Below are positions 7,827 to 16,879 of a stretch of 64,000 nt of DNA, piece after piece. Made by a program: the position numbers and the translations under genes. The stretch is from contig NZ_CP058348.1 in NCBI RefSeq assembly GCF_013752535.1, positions 558,001-622,000 on the forward strand. Direction: 5' to 3'. Numbering within the stretch: the first letter of the stretch is position 1; every line of letters starts with the position of its first letter. Under the pieces are notes generated by a model. The model was not told the origin of the DNA and made no database searches. It saw only the letters and a program-made list of their open reading frames with translations. Source of the stretch: Bdellovibrio sp. KM01 (GTDB taxonomy: Bacteria; Bdellovibrionota; Bdellovibrionia; Bdellovibrionales; Bdellovibrionaceae).

Positions 7827-10332
7827 TGGTCTGAGTGATCGCATCCATCAAAGTTTTTTTGCGAATAGGCTTCGTCAGGAAGCTCGTATTAGGAATTTGT
7901 TGCGCACGTCTCATGGTTTCTTCCAAAGCATCGGCGGTGACCAATAGAATCGGACGTTGCGGAAGTCCCTGATCTTTTTCAAAGGCCCGCATTTTTTCAG
8001 CAGCTTCAAAACCATCCATCAATGGCATGCGCACATCTAAAACGACAACGTCGCTTGGGTTTGCGATATAAGCTTCCAGAGCTTCTTTGCCGTTTTGCGT
8101 GTATTTGATATTCCAAGGCTTGCCATCAAAATATGCCATGTAAAGTTCTTGATTTCCAACGTCGTCATCAGCCACCAATAAGTTTAAACCATCTGGAATA
8201 CTTTTGCGTGCGGCTTCCACTTTGGGTTTGCTGAGATCGCGGGTTTCAGTGCGGCGGGTGTTCTTGCCATAAAATCCAGTCGTCAGGAAAATATCCGTTA
8301 AAGATAACGGCGAAGAATCCAAAACAGGATCTGTTAGCCCAGGATATTTAACCAGGATCTCGTCTTTTTTGCCCAATAAGATAACGCGTCCGTGCTGGTG
8401 TAGTAATTCCATATCGCTTGCAGCGATATTTCCGGCAGTCGCATCCAGCAGGATCCATTTATTCATCGGCAAAGACGATGGTTTCGAATTACGAATCTCG
8501 CTAATATAATCCAGCTTGGAATAAATGATCGCCGGATGCATGGCGAGGGGTTCAGCTGCCAGTTGCATAATACGATCTTCGGAAATCAAAACAAATTCTT
8601 TGACCTGATCATCAGGGGAGCGGAACGTTTCCACCCAGTTAGTACCATCCAAAACTTCCATATCCAAATCCACGCGGAACAAAGTTCCTTTTTTAGGTGC
8701 GGATTCAACATGCAATCGGCCATTTAATTTGTTAACCAACTCTTTCACGATGGCTAGGCCCAGGCCCACTCCGCCCTCCGAGAAGGCGTAAGAGTTTTCA
8801 ACTTGAAAGAAGGCATCAAAAACTTTGTGAATCTTATCGTCTTGAATACCCACTCCAGTATCCTCGACCTCAAACCGCAGGGTCATCGCATGGCCTGGCA
8901 GCTGCTGAAGTTTACTCACGCGCAGAATGATGTGGCCTTCGTTCGTGTATTTGCAGGCATTGCGCAAAAGATTTAATAGAATCTGGCGAAGGCGGCTTGG
9001 ATCGAAATTCACCGAGGACGGTAAATCAAATGCAAACTGAGAATAAAGTTGCAGATTCTTTTTCGCACAATCTCTACCGGAAATTTTCGCAATATCCGTC
9101 AGGAAGTTAATCAGATGCATGCGCTTCGGTTGAACTTGCAATTCGTTCGTGTCAGCTTTGGCTAGATCTAGTAAATCCTCGATCATAGACAGCAGATGAT
9201 TACCAGAGGAGCGCATGCTGACAAGATAGTCGTGAATCTTTTTGTCGGTATCTTTTTCCTCACAGAGATCCACCATCCCCAGAATCAAATTCAAAGGTGT
9301 ACGGATTTCGTGTGAGATATTTCCCAGGAAGCGGCTTTTGGCAACCAGGGCTTCTTGCAATTCTTGGTGGGCGCGTTCCAGGTCGTGTGTCTTTTCGATA
9401 ACCAGGCGACCCACGCGACGGTTTTGCTGAACCAAGACCCAGAACAAATAGGAAATGATCAAAGTGATCAAGATACTCATGATCCCCGTGATGGTTGAGG
9501 CATTCAGACCCTGAGATTTTTGAAAGTTAAAATGGAAATGAACTTTCAACGTTGTTTGTTGGGGCTCTCCCAAGCGCAATGTTTGCAACAGGCTGTCGTC
9601 ACGGCCAATTTGACGGGATATGTTACCTGCCCGTATTGACTTGGAATTGTTATCCGATGTGATGATCCAGGAATTCTGATTTTTAATGTCTTCAATTTCC
9701 AGGGATTCGCTGGTGCGCAGATCGATCTTTTCAAATAATGAAACCAGCGGAGCCGTAAAGATGAAATAAATGTTTTCACGGCTTCTGGATTGCAGAACAT
9801 AAGTAATCAGAGGAACACCGTTTCGTTCGTGCAAAACGGCCCGGCTGTATTCTTTGTTTTTGATGATTTCTTCAATGCCCTTAATGACCGCAGGGGAGGT
9901 CATAGTCTTGCTCTTAATCTCAGGCACTCCCGAGTTCGGGGTGTTAATGCGTGAAATCAGCTTTAGCTTAGGCGGGGAGGCGTTGCGTTTGCCCGAAATC
10001 TGATAAATCGAAAAGCGCTGAAACACAGTATATCGCAATGATTGGCCCAGAAAGGCCATGTCACGGTAATAGTCAGCAGGACGGCTGCCAATATACTCTT
10101 CATAGGACTGAATTCTTAGAATACTATTTGATAAGAGGAGATCTAAAGATTGAATGATCTCGCGAGAGCGTTTGATGGACTCGGCACGCTGATCGGCTTG
10201 TTCCCGATCTAACATGCGTTTATGGATATAGAACGAAAGAGAGAGGCCGGAAATCAGCGCCAGAACGGGGATCCACAGAAAGAATTTTCTGGCTTTTTTT
10301 AGAATGATTTTAAGGCCACCGTTACGTTTCAT
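7819..10332 (-). CDS. Hybrid sensor histidine kinase with C-terminal receiver
   Basis: I start at the ATG at 10332 (MKRNGG), giving 837 residues. The order is: transmembrane helix (about 17-38), a roughly 230-residue periplasmic sensor of no recognised family, a second helix (about 275-300), a coiled linker, HisKA with the phosphorylated His in NISHEIRTPLN (about 341), HATPase with LLRNACKYTNEG and DTGVGI plus GGVGLGLAIV, a degenerate receiver-like spacer, and a receiver with VVLDVRMPLMDGF (Asp near 765) and TKP. Such kinases pass phosphate through an Hpt protein, and a divergent Hpt gene lies 120 bases away. Confidence 0.93.
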   Translation of the reverse strand: MKRNGGLKIILKKARKFFLWIPVLALISGLSLSFYIHKRMLDREQADQRAESIKRSREIIQSLDLLLSNSILRIQSYEEYIGSRPADYYRDMAFLGQSLRYTVFQRFSIYQISGKRNASPPKLKLISRINTPNSGVPEIKSKTMTSPAVIKGIEEIIKNKEYSRAVLHERNGVPLITYVLQSRSRENIYFIFTAPLVSLFEKIDLRTSESLEIEDIKNQNSWIITSDNNSKSIRAGNISRQIGRDDSLLQTLRLGEPQQTTLKVHFHFNFQKSQGLNASTITGIMSILITLIISYLFWVLVQQNRRVGRLVIEKTHDLERAHQELQEALVAKSRFLGNISHEIRTPLNLILGMVDLCEEKDTDKKIHDYLVSMRSSGNHLLSMIEDLLDLAKADTNELQVQPKRMHLINFLTDIAKISGRDCAKKNLQLYSQFAFDLPSSVNFDPSRLRQILLNLLRNACKYTNEGHIILRVSKLQQLPGHAMTLRFEVEDTGVGIQDDKIHKVFDAFFQVENSYAFSEGGVGLGLAIVKELVNKLNGRLHVESAPKKGTLFRVDLDMEVLDGTNWVETFRSPDDQVKEFVLISEDRIMQLAAEPLAMHPAIIYSKLDYISEIRNSKPSSLPMNKWILLDATAGNIAASDMELLHQHGRVILLGKKDEILVKYPGLTDPVLDSSPLSLTDIFLTTGFYGKNTRRTETRDLSKPKVEAARKSIPDGLNLLVADDDVGNQELYMAYFDGKPWNIKYTQNGKEALEAYIANPSDVVVLDVRMPLMDGFEAAEKMRAFEKDQGLPQRPILLVTADALEETMRRAQQIPNTSFLTKPIRKKTLMDAITQTIK

Positions 10333-10454
10333 CAAACCCACTCTCACAAACCGGAATGTGAACAATGTTAATTGGATTTGAAGGTTTCTTCAAACCAATT
10401 TAAATTCAGCATATAATCCTCTTGGTAGATTATTACAAATGAAGGAGCAGCAAG

Positions 10455-10862
10455 GTGGAAATAGATAGTGACTTGGTGGGAGTCAGCAAGCAGCTTAGAA
10501 CGCTGTCCGGTTTTGATTCACATGCATTTAATCATTTATTAGAGGATACAACGGCCAATACTGTGTTGCGCATTTTGGCGCGGTTTTGCGTGTCGTTGAA
10601 CGAATGTATTCCGGCTTTGGAGCGCGGTAGCATTTCTGGTGAGTCTGAAGTGGTTTGGAAGGCTGCGCATAAACTAGCCGGGTCCGCAGAAATGCTTGGT
10701 TTTAAGGAATTTGGTAAAAGATCCAAAGATCTTAGCTGGCTGCTAAAGCAGTCGGAACATATCGGGGAAAATTCTGAAGATGTAATTCTTTATGTGGCTC
10801 AGGCGCGTCAGTTAGCTGTGCACCTGGAGGCGGTATTTCCTAATCAGAAGCGCTATCTTTAA
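10455..10862 (+). CDS. Stand-alone histidine phosphotransfer (Hpt) protein
   Basis: This is a 135-residue all-helical protein with the Hpt signature AHKLAGSAEMLGF, placing the phospho-accepting histidine at residue 72. A GTG start at 10455 follows GAAGGAGCAGCAAG. Hpt proteins shuttle phosphate between a hybrid kinase receiver and a response regulator. Here the divergent hybrid kinase on one side and the convergent OmpR-type regulator on the other are the natural partners. The 3' end overlaps the regulator's 3' end by 23 bases. Confidence 0.88.
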   Translation: MEIDSDLVGVSKQLRTLSGFDSHAFNHLLEDTTANTVLRILARFCVSLNECIPALERGSISGESEVVWKAAHKLAGSAEMLGFKEFGKRSKDLSWLLKQSEHIGENSEDVILYVAQARQLAVHLEAVFPNQKRYL

Positions 10863-11547
10863 TAGTCGCTTTGTAACCCGCGCTCAATACGGTTTCCACT
10901 TTGACTGAGCTATCGCTGATTTTCTTGCGCAAGTGGCTGACGTGAGCGTCTACGGTTCTTTCGGTGACGTATTTACCGACACCCCAAACCTGATCGATCA
11001 ACTGTTCACGGCTGAACACTTGCCCTGGTCGACTGCAAAGGATCTTTAAAATTTTAAATTCAAATGGTGTGAGCTCAACTTGTGCCGAGCCTTTTTGATT
11101 GCGAATTTCCACGCACATACGATTTGAATCAATAAACAAATCACCCAACTGAACTTGCTGTGTATTTTGCTGATAAGATTTTACAGCGCGTAAACGTGCA
11201 TCCACGCGAGCACGCAGTTCACTTGAATTTGGTGGTTTGGAAATATAGTCATCCGCACCAATACCAAATGCCGCAACTTTACTGATGATGTCATCGTCAG
11301 TGCTCAAAATGATAATAGGAACAGGTTTTGCTTTAAAGGAATCTTTAAGATCCGGAAGTATCTTCATCCCATTTCCGTCTGGAAGTGAGATATCAAGCAG
11401 TACCATATCGAAACTATCGCGACCTGTTTGCACGATATTAAATGCCTCAGCAATTGATTCGGCTTGGGTAAGACTGTGATCTTTCAGTACCGAAGTCAGA
11501 TAGATAAAGAACTCAGAGCTGTCTTCGACGCAGAGAATTTTTGCCAT
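10840..11547 (-). CDS. OmpR/PhoB-type response regulator
   Basis: This is a 235-residue protein: a receiver (about 1-120) with acidic pocket CVEDS, phospho-acceptor D52 in VLLDISLPDGNG, and YISKPP as the switch Lys region, then a winged-helix DNA-binding domain (about 135-230) with LTPFEFKILKIL, FSREQLIDQVWG and RTVDAHVSHLRKKI. It is likely a transcription factor at the output of the neighbouring kinase-Hpt relay. It is convergent with the Hpt gene and overlaps it by 23 bases. Target genes are not identifiable from sequence. Confidence 0.93.
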   Translation of the reverse strand: MAKILCVEDSSEFFIYLTSVLKDHSLTQAESIAEAFNIVQTGRDSFDMVLLDISLPDGNGMKILPDLKDSFKAKPVPIIILSTDDDIISKVAAFGIGADDYISKPPNSSELRARVDARLRAVKSYQQNTQQVQLGDLFIDSNRMCVEIRNQKGSAQVELTPFEFKILKILCSRPGQVFSREQLIDQVWGVGKYVTERTVDAHVSHLRKKISDSSVKVETVLSAGYKATIKDSASD

Positions 11548-11646
11548 ACAAAATGAATTTAAGCAGTGTTTTGCGAAATCATCAAATCATTTTAGCACGA
11601 AACCCAAGTGCAGCACCGATGATTAACAAAGTTGTAGGAGGTAGCC

Positions 11647-12105
11647 ATGGATACATCACTGGCGCTCGAGAATCAGATTACCAGCGCGGTTCTTTCTAAT
11701 ATGATGTTAGATACTGAGCCGTATCGTTTTTTAATAGTTGAAGATGACATGGGCCAATGGCCTCTGTGGGAAACTATAATTCGATCTTCTTTTCCAAATG
11801 CCCATATTGATTGGGAGACCTCAGAAGCTGGTGCTGAAGCACTCTTGAGGCATTCCTTTCATACAGAGAAACCTTACGATTTAGTTATCTCAGACGTATT
11901 TCTTGACGGCGAGGACACGGGTATTGATTTATGGTCTAGATACGGTGAAGTGTCTGATCACTTCGTCTTCGTCAGCAGTATGAGTCTTTCGAACTTTGAT
12001 GCATTGGTGCATTCCGCACGCAATACAACAGACAATCTGCCATTTTATCTGCAGAAACCACTGCAGGTGCATAAATGTAAGGAAGTAATTCAAGCGCTTT
12101 TATAA
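11647..12105 (+). CDS. Single-domain response-regulator receiver, paralogue 1
   Basis: This is a 152-residue protein with a roughly 25-residue N-terminal extension, then a receiver: FLIVEDD acidic pocket, phospho-acceptor D83 in LVISDVFLDG, and YLQKPL for the switch lysine. There is no output domain. It shares with the receiver at 12497 the unusual segments P-[LI]-W-E-x-I-[IL] and D-W-x-x-S, and TGIDL/TGLDL after the active-site loop, so the two are a duplicated pair. AGGAGGT stands seven bases before the ATG. It begins a likely three- or four-gene operon. Confidence 0.88.
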   Translation: MDTSLALENQITSAVLSNMMLDTEPYRFLIVEDDMGQWPLWETIIRSSFPNAHIDWETSEAGAEALLRHSFHTEKPYDLVISDVFLDGEDTGIDLWSRYGEVSDHFVFVSSMSLSNFDALVHSARNTTDNLPFYLQKPLQVHKCKEVIQALL

Positions 12106-12140
12106 GAAAGATAAAACGATTAACCACAGGAGAAAACAGC

Positions 12141-12458
12141 ATGAATAATGTAGAACTAAGAACAGAAAATATCGCCCTTCCCGAAAGAGAACAATTGCTT
12201 ATCTCATGTGGCCGCGTTTTAGAAAGACTTGCTGCCAATGCACCGTCTGACAGTCGATTGAAAATGGCTGTTGATCATGACGGGGACGACTTCGTTGTCG
12301 ATGTCGAATTGATATCTGGAGAGATGCAGTTCTCCGTCGTCGCAGACGCAAAAAGTCCTTTTATGGCTCTTGAAAAAGCCAATAAAGAAGTATCTGACCG
12401 AATCAAGAAATGGTCCGCAACTCGCTTAGTAGAGACGATGCCAGCATCGTCTCAGTAA
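12141..12458 (+). CDS. Small protein resembling ribosome-hibernation factor (S30AE/HPF) fold
   Basis: This is a 105-residue protein. The predicted order is strand, helix (about 15-30), three strands (about 40-72: LKMAVDHDGDD, FVVDVELISG, EMQFSVVADAKS), then a C-terminal helix PFMALEKANKEVSDRIKKW. That order and the last motif (acidic, then aromatic-A-[LI]-x-K/D-A, then K-x-W) match the S30AE family, whose members HPF and YfiA bind the 30S decoding centre and silence ribosomes. There is no invariant signature, so this is a structural guess. It sits between two paralogous receivers with short gaps, implying co-expression. Confidence 0.6.
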   Translation: MNNVELRTENIALPEREQLLISCGRVLERLAANAPSDSRLKMAVDHDGDDFVVDVELISGEMQFSVVADAKSPFMALEKANKEVSDRIKKWSATRLVETMPASSQ

Positions 12459-12496
12459 GCACCTGTCGCGAACCAGATCATGAACAAGGAAGCGTC

Positions 12497-12904
12497 ATGA
12501 AAAATAGAATTTTGGTTGTTGAAGATGATTTAGCCCTTAAGCCGATTTGGGAGCATATTTTGCGCCGGCAGTTCACAGACTATCACCTGGATTGGGCCGT
12601 GAGCTGCGAAGAGGCGCAAAAACTTGTCAGCGCCTCGATCGTTCATGAATCACCGTATTCTCTTATTGTGACGGACTTATTCCTTTCAGGAGCGGGCACA
12701 GGCTTAGACCTGGTCCGCTTCCTGGCACGAGCTGTAAAATCCAGTCCTATCATTTTGGTATCTATTGTCGACGAAATCGCTTTGCGCACAAAGTACGGAG
12801 AGCTTTTGCATAATATGCAGGTTCTTACCAAGCCCATCAGTGTTCCGCAGTGCGATCGGGCTTTAGAGAAAATCTTTGGAGTTGATATTGCTCCCTCAAG
12901 ATAG
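12497..12904 (+). CDS. Single-domain response-regulator receiver, paralogue 2
   Basis: The start is the ATG at 12497 (MKNRILVVEDD) with AAGGAAG upstream; a longer frame reading back into the previous gene lacks support. It has 135 residues, with phospho-acceptor D60 in LIVTDLFLSG and VLTKPIS holding the switch lysine. It is the paralogue of the receiver at 11647 and likewise has no output domain, so it should act by protein contact, for example as a phosphate sink or adaptor. It is followed after eight bases by the SDR gene. Confidence 0.88.
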   Translation: MKNRILVVEDDLALKPIWEHILRRQFTDYHLDWAVSCEEAQKLVSASIVHESPYSLIVTDLFLSGAGTGLDLVRFLARAVKSSPIILVSIVDEIALRTKYGELLHNMQVLTKPISVPQCDRALEKIFGVDIAPSR

Positions 12905-12912
12905 GAGGCAAA

Positions 12913-13791
12913 ATGCAAACCCTATCCGTCTTCCGTAAAGTTATATTAATCACTGGCTGCAGCTCTGGCTTGGGTAAAGCAATTGCAGAAAAGATGATTC
13001 GTTCAGATCGCTATCGTGTGGTGGTCACCGCGCGAGCGCCTTCTTTTGAAAAGCTGGCATCGATCTTTCCTGAAAATGACAACACAATGCTTCTGCCCTT
13101 GGATGTAACGCAAGACGGGGAAATTTCTGCCGTAGTGAATGAGATCTGCCGCCGCTGGGAGCGAATTGATGTTTTGATCAATAATGCCGGTGTCTGCTTT
13201 CGCTCCGTAGTCGAGCATATGGATGTTAGTGCCGAAGACTTGCAGATGCGCACCAATTTTTTTGGACCGGTGAATTTAATGAAATCTGTTTTGCCCATTA
13301 TGCGTGAACAGCGCAAAGGGCACATCGTCAATGTCTCCTCTGTCAGTGGAATGGTGTCGATGCCCACCATGGCGTCATATAGTGCATCCAAACATGCACT
13401 GGAAGGCGTAAGTGAGGCTTTGTGGTATGAATGCAGGCCGTATGGAATCCATGTCAGCATCGTGCAGCCGGGCTTTATTAATTCGGCTTCATTCAAGAAT
13501 GTCATTTTATCACCCAAGGCTCGTTTAAGTTACGAACTGCGCGGTCCGCATTCTGAATACTATGATTCGATGGCTCCCTTTATTGAAAAATTAATGGGGT
13601 ATTCGTTCAGTCGTCCCGAAGCTGTGGCGAACCGAATTATCAGGCTGATCGAAAAGAGCAATCCGCCTTTGCGGACCAAGGTGACCTTAGACGCGATTAT
13701 CTTTGGAGTTTTAAGAAGGATGATTCCCGGGTCCTGGTTTCATAAGTTGATGTTTTATTTCCTGCCGGAATCGAAGCGCTGGGGGAAATAA
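12913..13791 (+). CDS. Short-chain dehydrogenase/reductase (SDR)
   Basis: This is a 292-residue classical SDR: the nucleotide-binding loop ITGCSSGLGKAIA (about 14-26), the NNAG motif, catalytic Ser in VNVSSVSG and YSASKHALEG with catalytic Tyr and Lys. The C-terminal 60 residues are hydrophobic and basic, so membrane association is possible. It is likely NADP-linked reduction of a ketone or lipid; the substrate is unknown. It is the last gene of the receiver operon, eight bases downstream, with AGGAGG before the ATG. Confidence 0.92.
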   Translation: MQTLSVFRKVILITGCSSGLGKAIAEKMIRSDRYRVVVTARAPSFEKLASIFPENDNTMLLPLDVTQDGEISAVVNEICRRWERIDVLINNAGVCFRSVVEHMDVSAEDLQMRTNFFGPVNLMKSVLPIMREQRKGHIVNVSSVSGMVSMPTMASYSASKHALEGVSEALWYECRPYGIHVSIVQPGFINSASFKNVILSPKARLSYELRGPHSEYYDSMAPFIEKLMGYSFSRPEAVANRIIRLIEKSNPPLRTKVTLDAIIFGVLRRMIPGSWFHKLMFYFLPESKRWGK

Positions 13792-13825
13792 AAAATGGGC
13801 TCAGAAGGAGGGAACCTCTGAGCCC
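13791..13825 (-). terminator. Rho-independent terminator of the coiled-coil gene
   Basis: GGGCTCAGA (13797-13805) pairs with TCTGAGCCC (13817-13825). The A run 13791-13795 forms the U tract on the minus strand. It abuts the stop of the plus-strand SDR gene. Confidence 0.85.
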
Positions 13826-13850
13826 ACGGAGGAAACTGGTATTTTAAATC

Positions 13851-14882
13851 CTAAGCTTGAACAGTCGGAGCTGCGACCGGTTGTGGTTGAGCTATCTGTT
13901 GTCCCTGTTGAGCGGCGTGAATCTGCTGAAGCTGCTGCTGGTTCACCACGTTTTGTGCATGTTGCGCTTGCTGGTGATAGTAGTTCAGTTTCGCTACGTA
14001 CTCTTTCAAAGACATGTTTTCTTGTTTCAAGATCACAGATTGGCTGAGTGCCTGTTGCAGGTGACTGAAATAGTCTTGTGCTTCCAGGGATTTTTTATCC
14101 AAAGCCATTTTCATTTCAACGATCTTAGTCTCTGCCACCGAAGTCAGATTTTTCAAGACTTCGTTTTGCTGATGTGCCGAAGCTTCAACCTCGCTGAAAG
14201 AAGTGCTGATTTTTTCAATCTCTTCATTCAATGATTTGATGGTGTTGTCGCGCTCTTCAATCGTGGCCATTAAATCTGCGTTGGCTTGTTCAAGATCTGC
14301 TTGGTCTTGTTTGAATTTTTGGATCTCGGCCTGCATTTTTTCGTACTGTTGTTCCCACAAGTCTTGCTCGCGGGCCCAAGCGCTTTTTGCTTTGGCGAAT
14401 TCCATTGCGGTTTCGTCTTTCAAAGCACGAGTCAGATCCAGATCGCGTTGAAGAATTTTATTTCTTTCAAACATCGACTGAGAGTATTTTTTCTCTTCGC
14501 TTTGAATTTGGAGGGCGCGTGCTTTCAAACCTTGAATTTCAAGTTGCAGCTGCAAACTCAATTCTAACGATTTTGCAAGGTCCGAGGACATCTTAGCATT
14601 CGTTGCGCGTTCTGCGCTGAGTTGATCAGCCAACAATTTTGTTTGAGCATCCAACGTTTCAGATCCGTAAGAAACGCTCTCGAGAGATTTAATTTTCTCG
14701 CGCAATTCCTCTTGCGAACCTTTCAAGTCAGAATTGAATTTCTTCATCTGCTCTTGCATTTGCTCGTACTTTGGCTGAGTTGGATGATTTTCATCCGTGT
14801 CAGCCGTCGTGCTAAGCTCATTCAATTTATTACAAATTTCATCGAATAGTTTTTCATGCTCGGGAACGGAAGGATTTGTCAT
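13851..14882 (-). CDS. Long coiled-coil protein with Gln-rich tail
   Basis: This is a 343-residue, highly charged protein, predicted helical heptad coil from about 35 to 300 with few breaks, followed by a Gln/Ala/His tail (about 300-343). There is no signal peptide or membrane segment, so it is probably a cytoplasmic filament- or scaffold-like protein. Bdellovibrio is known to have an intermediate-filament-like coiled-coil protein (Ccp) that protects cell shape; whether this is it or a relative cannot be decided here. It is a single gene, divergent from the polysaccharide island. Confidence 0.8.
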   Translation of the reverse strand: MTNPSVPEHEKLFDEICNKLNELSTTADTDENHPTQPKYEQMQEQMKKFNSDLKGSQEELREKIKSLESVSYGSETLDAQTKLLADQLSAERATNAKMSSDLAKSLELSLQLQLEIQGLKARALQIQSEEKKYSQSMFERNKILQRDLDLTRALKDETAMEFAKAKSAWAREQDLWEQQYEKMQAEIQKFKQDQADLEQANADLMATIEERDNTIKSLNEEIEKISTSFSEVEASAHQQNEVLKNLTSVAETKIVEMKMALDKKSLEAQDYFSHLQQALSQSVILKQENMSLKEYVAKLNYYHQQAQHAQNVVNQQQLQQIHAAQQGQQIAQPQPVAAPTVQA

Positions 14883-14975
14883 AGACTTTATTCTGGTCTA
14901 TGGACCGAAGTCCGTCATTGAAAATTATTGACAAGACTTATGGCTCTCGATTTAGGTCCAGTGTGGAGGTTGTAG

Positions 14976-15536
14976 ATGTTTGTTTCTAAGTGTTCCCGAT
15001 ATGTCATTGCTCTGGTTTTCACTCTAAATTCCGTTGCATTTGCGCAATCACCGGATTCGTTGGGCAACGATATCAAACAACCTCAGCAAGCATCTGAATA
15101 TATTTTCCGCTCTTCACCTAAAGAGTCGTTGATTAGTGTGCAGCTTTTGGGGGCCGTCACTAGACCAGGAATTTACTATGTTCCTCCATCCACTGATTTA
15201 TTGAAGCTGATCACTTTGGCAGGCGGCGCTGGTAGCACTGGAGATATGTCTGAAATTACGGTGAGAAAACTCGAACCAAAATCTTGGGCGGAAATTAAAT
15301 CTAAAGCCGTCAGTGAGTATCAAGGTGCTTACGAAGTCGATGCTGAAAAGGTAATCAAATATGGGGGAGCGAAACAGTTAAAGCTTGCTCAGGATGATTT
15401 CATTTATGTTCCTTCCAAGTCATATATGGTGAGCAGTGATGCGACTCGCACGATCACAGTGGTTTCCCTGGTTTTGGGGATCGCTTTGACGGCGCTGTTG
15501 ATTGACAAAAATTCAGGGCACAACGGAGCTCACTAA
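14976..15536 (+). CDS. SLBB-domain protein of a polysaccharide export system
   Basis: This is a 186-residue protein with a signal peptide (to about residue 23, ending FAQS), one SLBB beta-grasp domain (about 52-140: LLGAVTRPGIYYVPPSTDLL, LAGGAG, a DDFIYVP closing strand) and a C-terminal hydrophobic helix (about 155-176). It lacks the Wza-type Poly_export domain, so it is an accessory SLBB protein rather than a full outer-membrane channel. GGAGG precedes the ATG, and the ligase gene follows after two bases. Confidence 0.82.
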   Translation: MFVSKCSRYVIALVFTLNSVAFAQSPDSLGNDIKQPQQASEYIFRSSPKESLISVQLLGAVTRPGIYYVPPSTDLLKLITLAGGAGSTGDMSEITVRKLEPKSWAEIKSKAVSEYQGAYEVDAEKVIKYGGAKQLKLAQDDFIYVPSKSYMVSSDATRTITVVSLVLGIALTALLIDKNSGHNGAH

Positions 15537-15538
15537 AC

Positions 15539-16879
15539 ATGATTCACGTAAAGGACGCGCGTATTTTATTTTTGATAAAATGCCTGGTGGCCTTGACGTT
15601 TCTTTGCAAAGTTTCGTTAGGCGGAATCTTACCTATCCCACGGGAAGTTCCGTATTTGATTTTTCAGCAGGGGATGCATCCTTATATCAATGTCCTTTTG
15701 ACGTTTTTGTTCGGAGGACCGTTGGTTCTTTTATGGCTGCGAGTTCGCGCTCGCCAGCACCTCAGTGGCTTCTATAAGTTATTTGTTTTCTTTTTAATGA
15801 TTGTTTTGGCGGTGCAGACTTTACTGCAAGTTTATTACGTCAATCCCGATGAATCAGCGATCATGCAGATCGGTGCGATGCTGGTGTCGCTTTTCATGGT
15901 GGGCATCTATGGCTTGATCATCCCGAGTTTATGGAATGTTCAGGATTTTCTAAGGTTTGTGCAGCGCTGGACGGGGGCTTTAGTTTTACTCTCACTGGTG
16001 GTTTTGGTTCTGCATCCGGGTTCTACATTTAAAGGTGGCCGCTTTATTGGCGTCTTTAAACACATCCCTCACATGGTGACCTGTGCGACCACCGCTTTCG
16101 TATTTTCATTAGGTACTTTCCTCCTTGAGTACAAACTGAAACATAAGATTTGGAATTCGCTGATTTTATTTGTGAGTTTCATCGCGATCATTTTAACGGG
16201 AACGCGTTCCTCGGCGGCGGCGGCGATGTTTGCGTTTTTGCTGACTTTGATTCTGCATGAAACCAGGACGACAAAGGGGCGCATGTTTAAATTCGGTGTG
16301 GTTTCATTTCTCACAACCTTTACGCTGTTCTTTGGTATGCAAAGTTACGAGCTCGCCCATGACATCGCAACGGGGCATTCTTCGTTGGGTGGTCGACAAG
16401 CACAGGATGGAATTGCCTCGCGCCTGGAAGAAGTTGAGCGTGGCAGCGAGATCTTTAAACAAGAACCGTGGTTAGGCCATGGTTTGATGTCTAAGTTTGC
16501 TTCCGGAAATGATGTTGATGTTTCTAATTACAATTCATTTAAAGATCCGCACAACATTTTTGTCTCGGCAGGTGTTGTGGGAGGATGGCCCTTGTTGGTA
16601 CTTGCCGCGATAGCCCTGGGTTTCATGACAATCGGCTCATTGAAAGCTTTGAAAACATTTAGTATCGCAAAACGGCAAGTCTCAATTTATCTGCTTGCTC
16701 ATATACCGATTTTAGTGATCTATCATATTCACTTATCTATTGGGGGTATGGCGGATCGTCTTTACTGGATGGTCTTTGGCTTCGTTGCTGCGGCCGTTTT
16801 TGAAGAGGTGCGAATTCGCTCTGCAAGTTCTACAAAGGAAACCATAAGTGCCCAACTGGGGCTACTGTCTAAGTCTTAG
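15539..16879 (+). CDS. O-antigen ligase/Wzy-like polymerase membrane protein
   Basis: This is a 446-residue protein with about ten to twelve hydrophobic helices and one long periplasmic loop (about 265-345) holding GHGLMSK and DPHNIFVSAG, the pattern of the Wzy_C/O-antigen ligase family. Such proteins join or polymerise undecaprenyl-linked glycans on the periplasmic side. Ligase and polymerase cannot be told apart by sequence style. It is likely translated with the SLBB gene just upstream. No glycosyltransferases are present in the cluster, so the glycan must be made by genes elsewhere. Confidence 0.85.
   Translation: MIHVKDARILFLIKCLVALTFLCKVSLGGILPIPREVPYLIFQQGMHPYINVLLTFLFGGPLVLLWLRVRARQHLSGFYKLFVFFLMIVLAVQTLLQVYYVNPDESAIMQIGAMLVSLFMVGIYGLIIPSLWNVQDFLRFVQRWTGALVLLSLVVLVLHPGSTFKGGRFIGVFKHIPHMVTCATTAFVFSLGTFLLEYKLKHKIWNSLILFVSFIAIILTGTRSSAAAAMFAFLLTLILHETRTTKGRMFKFGVVSFLTTFTLFFGMQSYELAHDIATGHSSLGGRQAQDGIASRLEEVERGSEIFKQEPWLGHGLMSKFASGNDVDVSNYNSFKDPHNIFVSAGVVGGWPLLVLAAIALGFMTIGSLKALKTFSIAKRQVSIYLLAHIPILVIYHIHLSIGGMADRLYWMVFGFVAAAVFEEVRIRSASSTKETISAQLGLLSKS

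Noticed and set aside
12410-12496. Longer start for the second receiver.
   Set aside because: It runs out of frame through the end of the previous gene; the ATG at 12497 begins exactly at the receiver fold.
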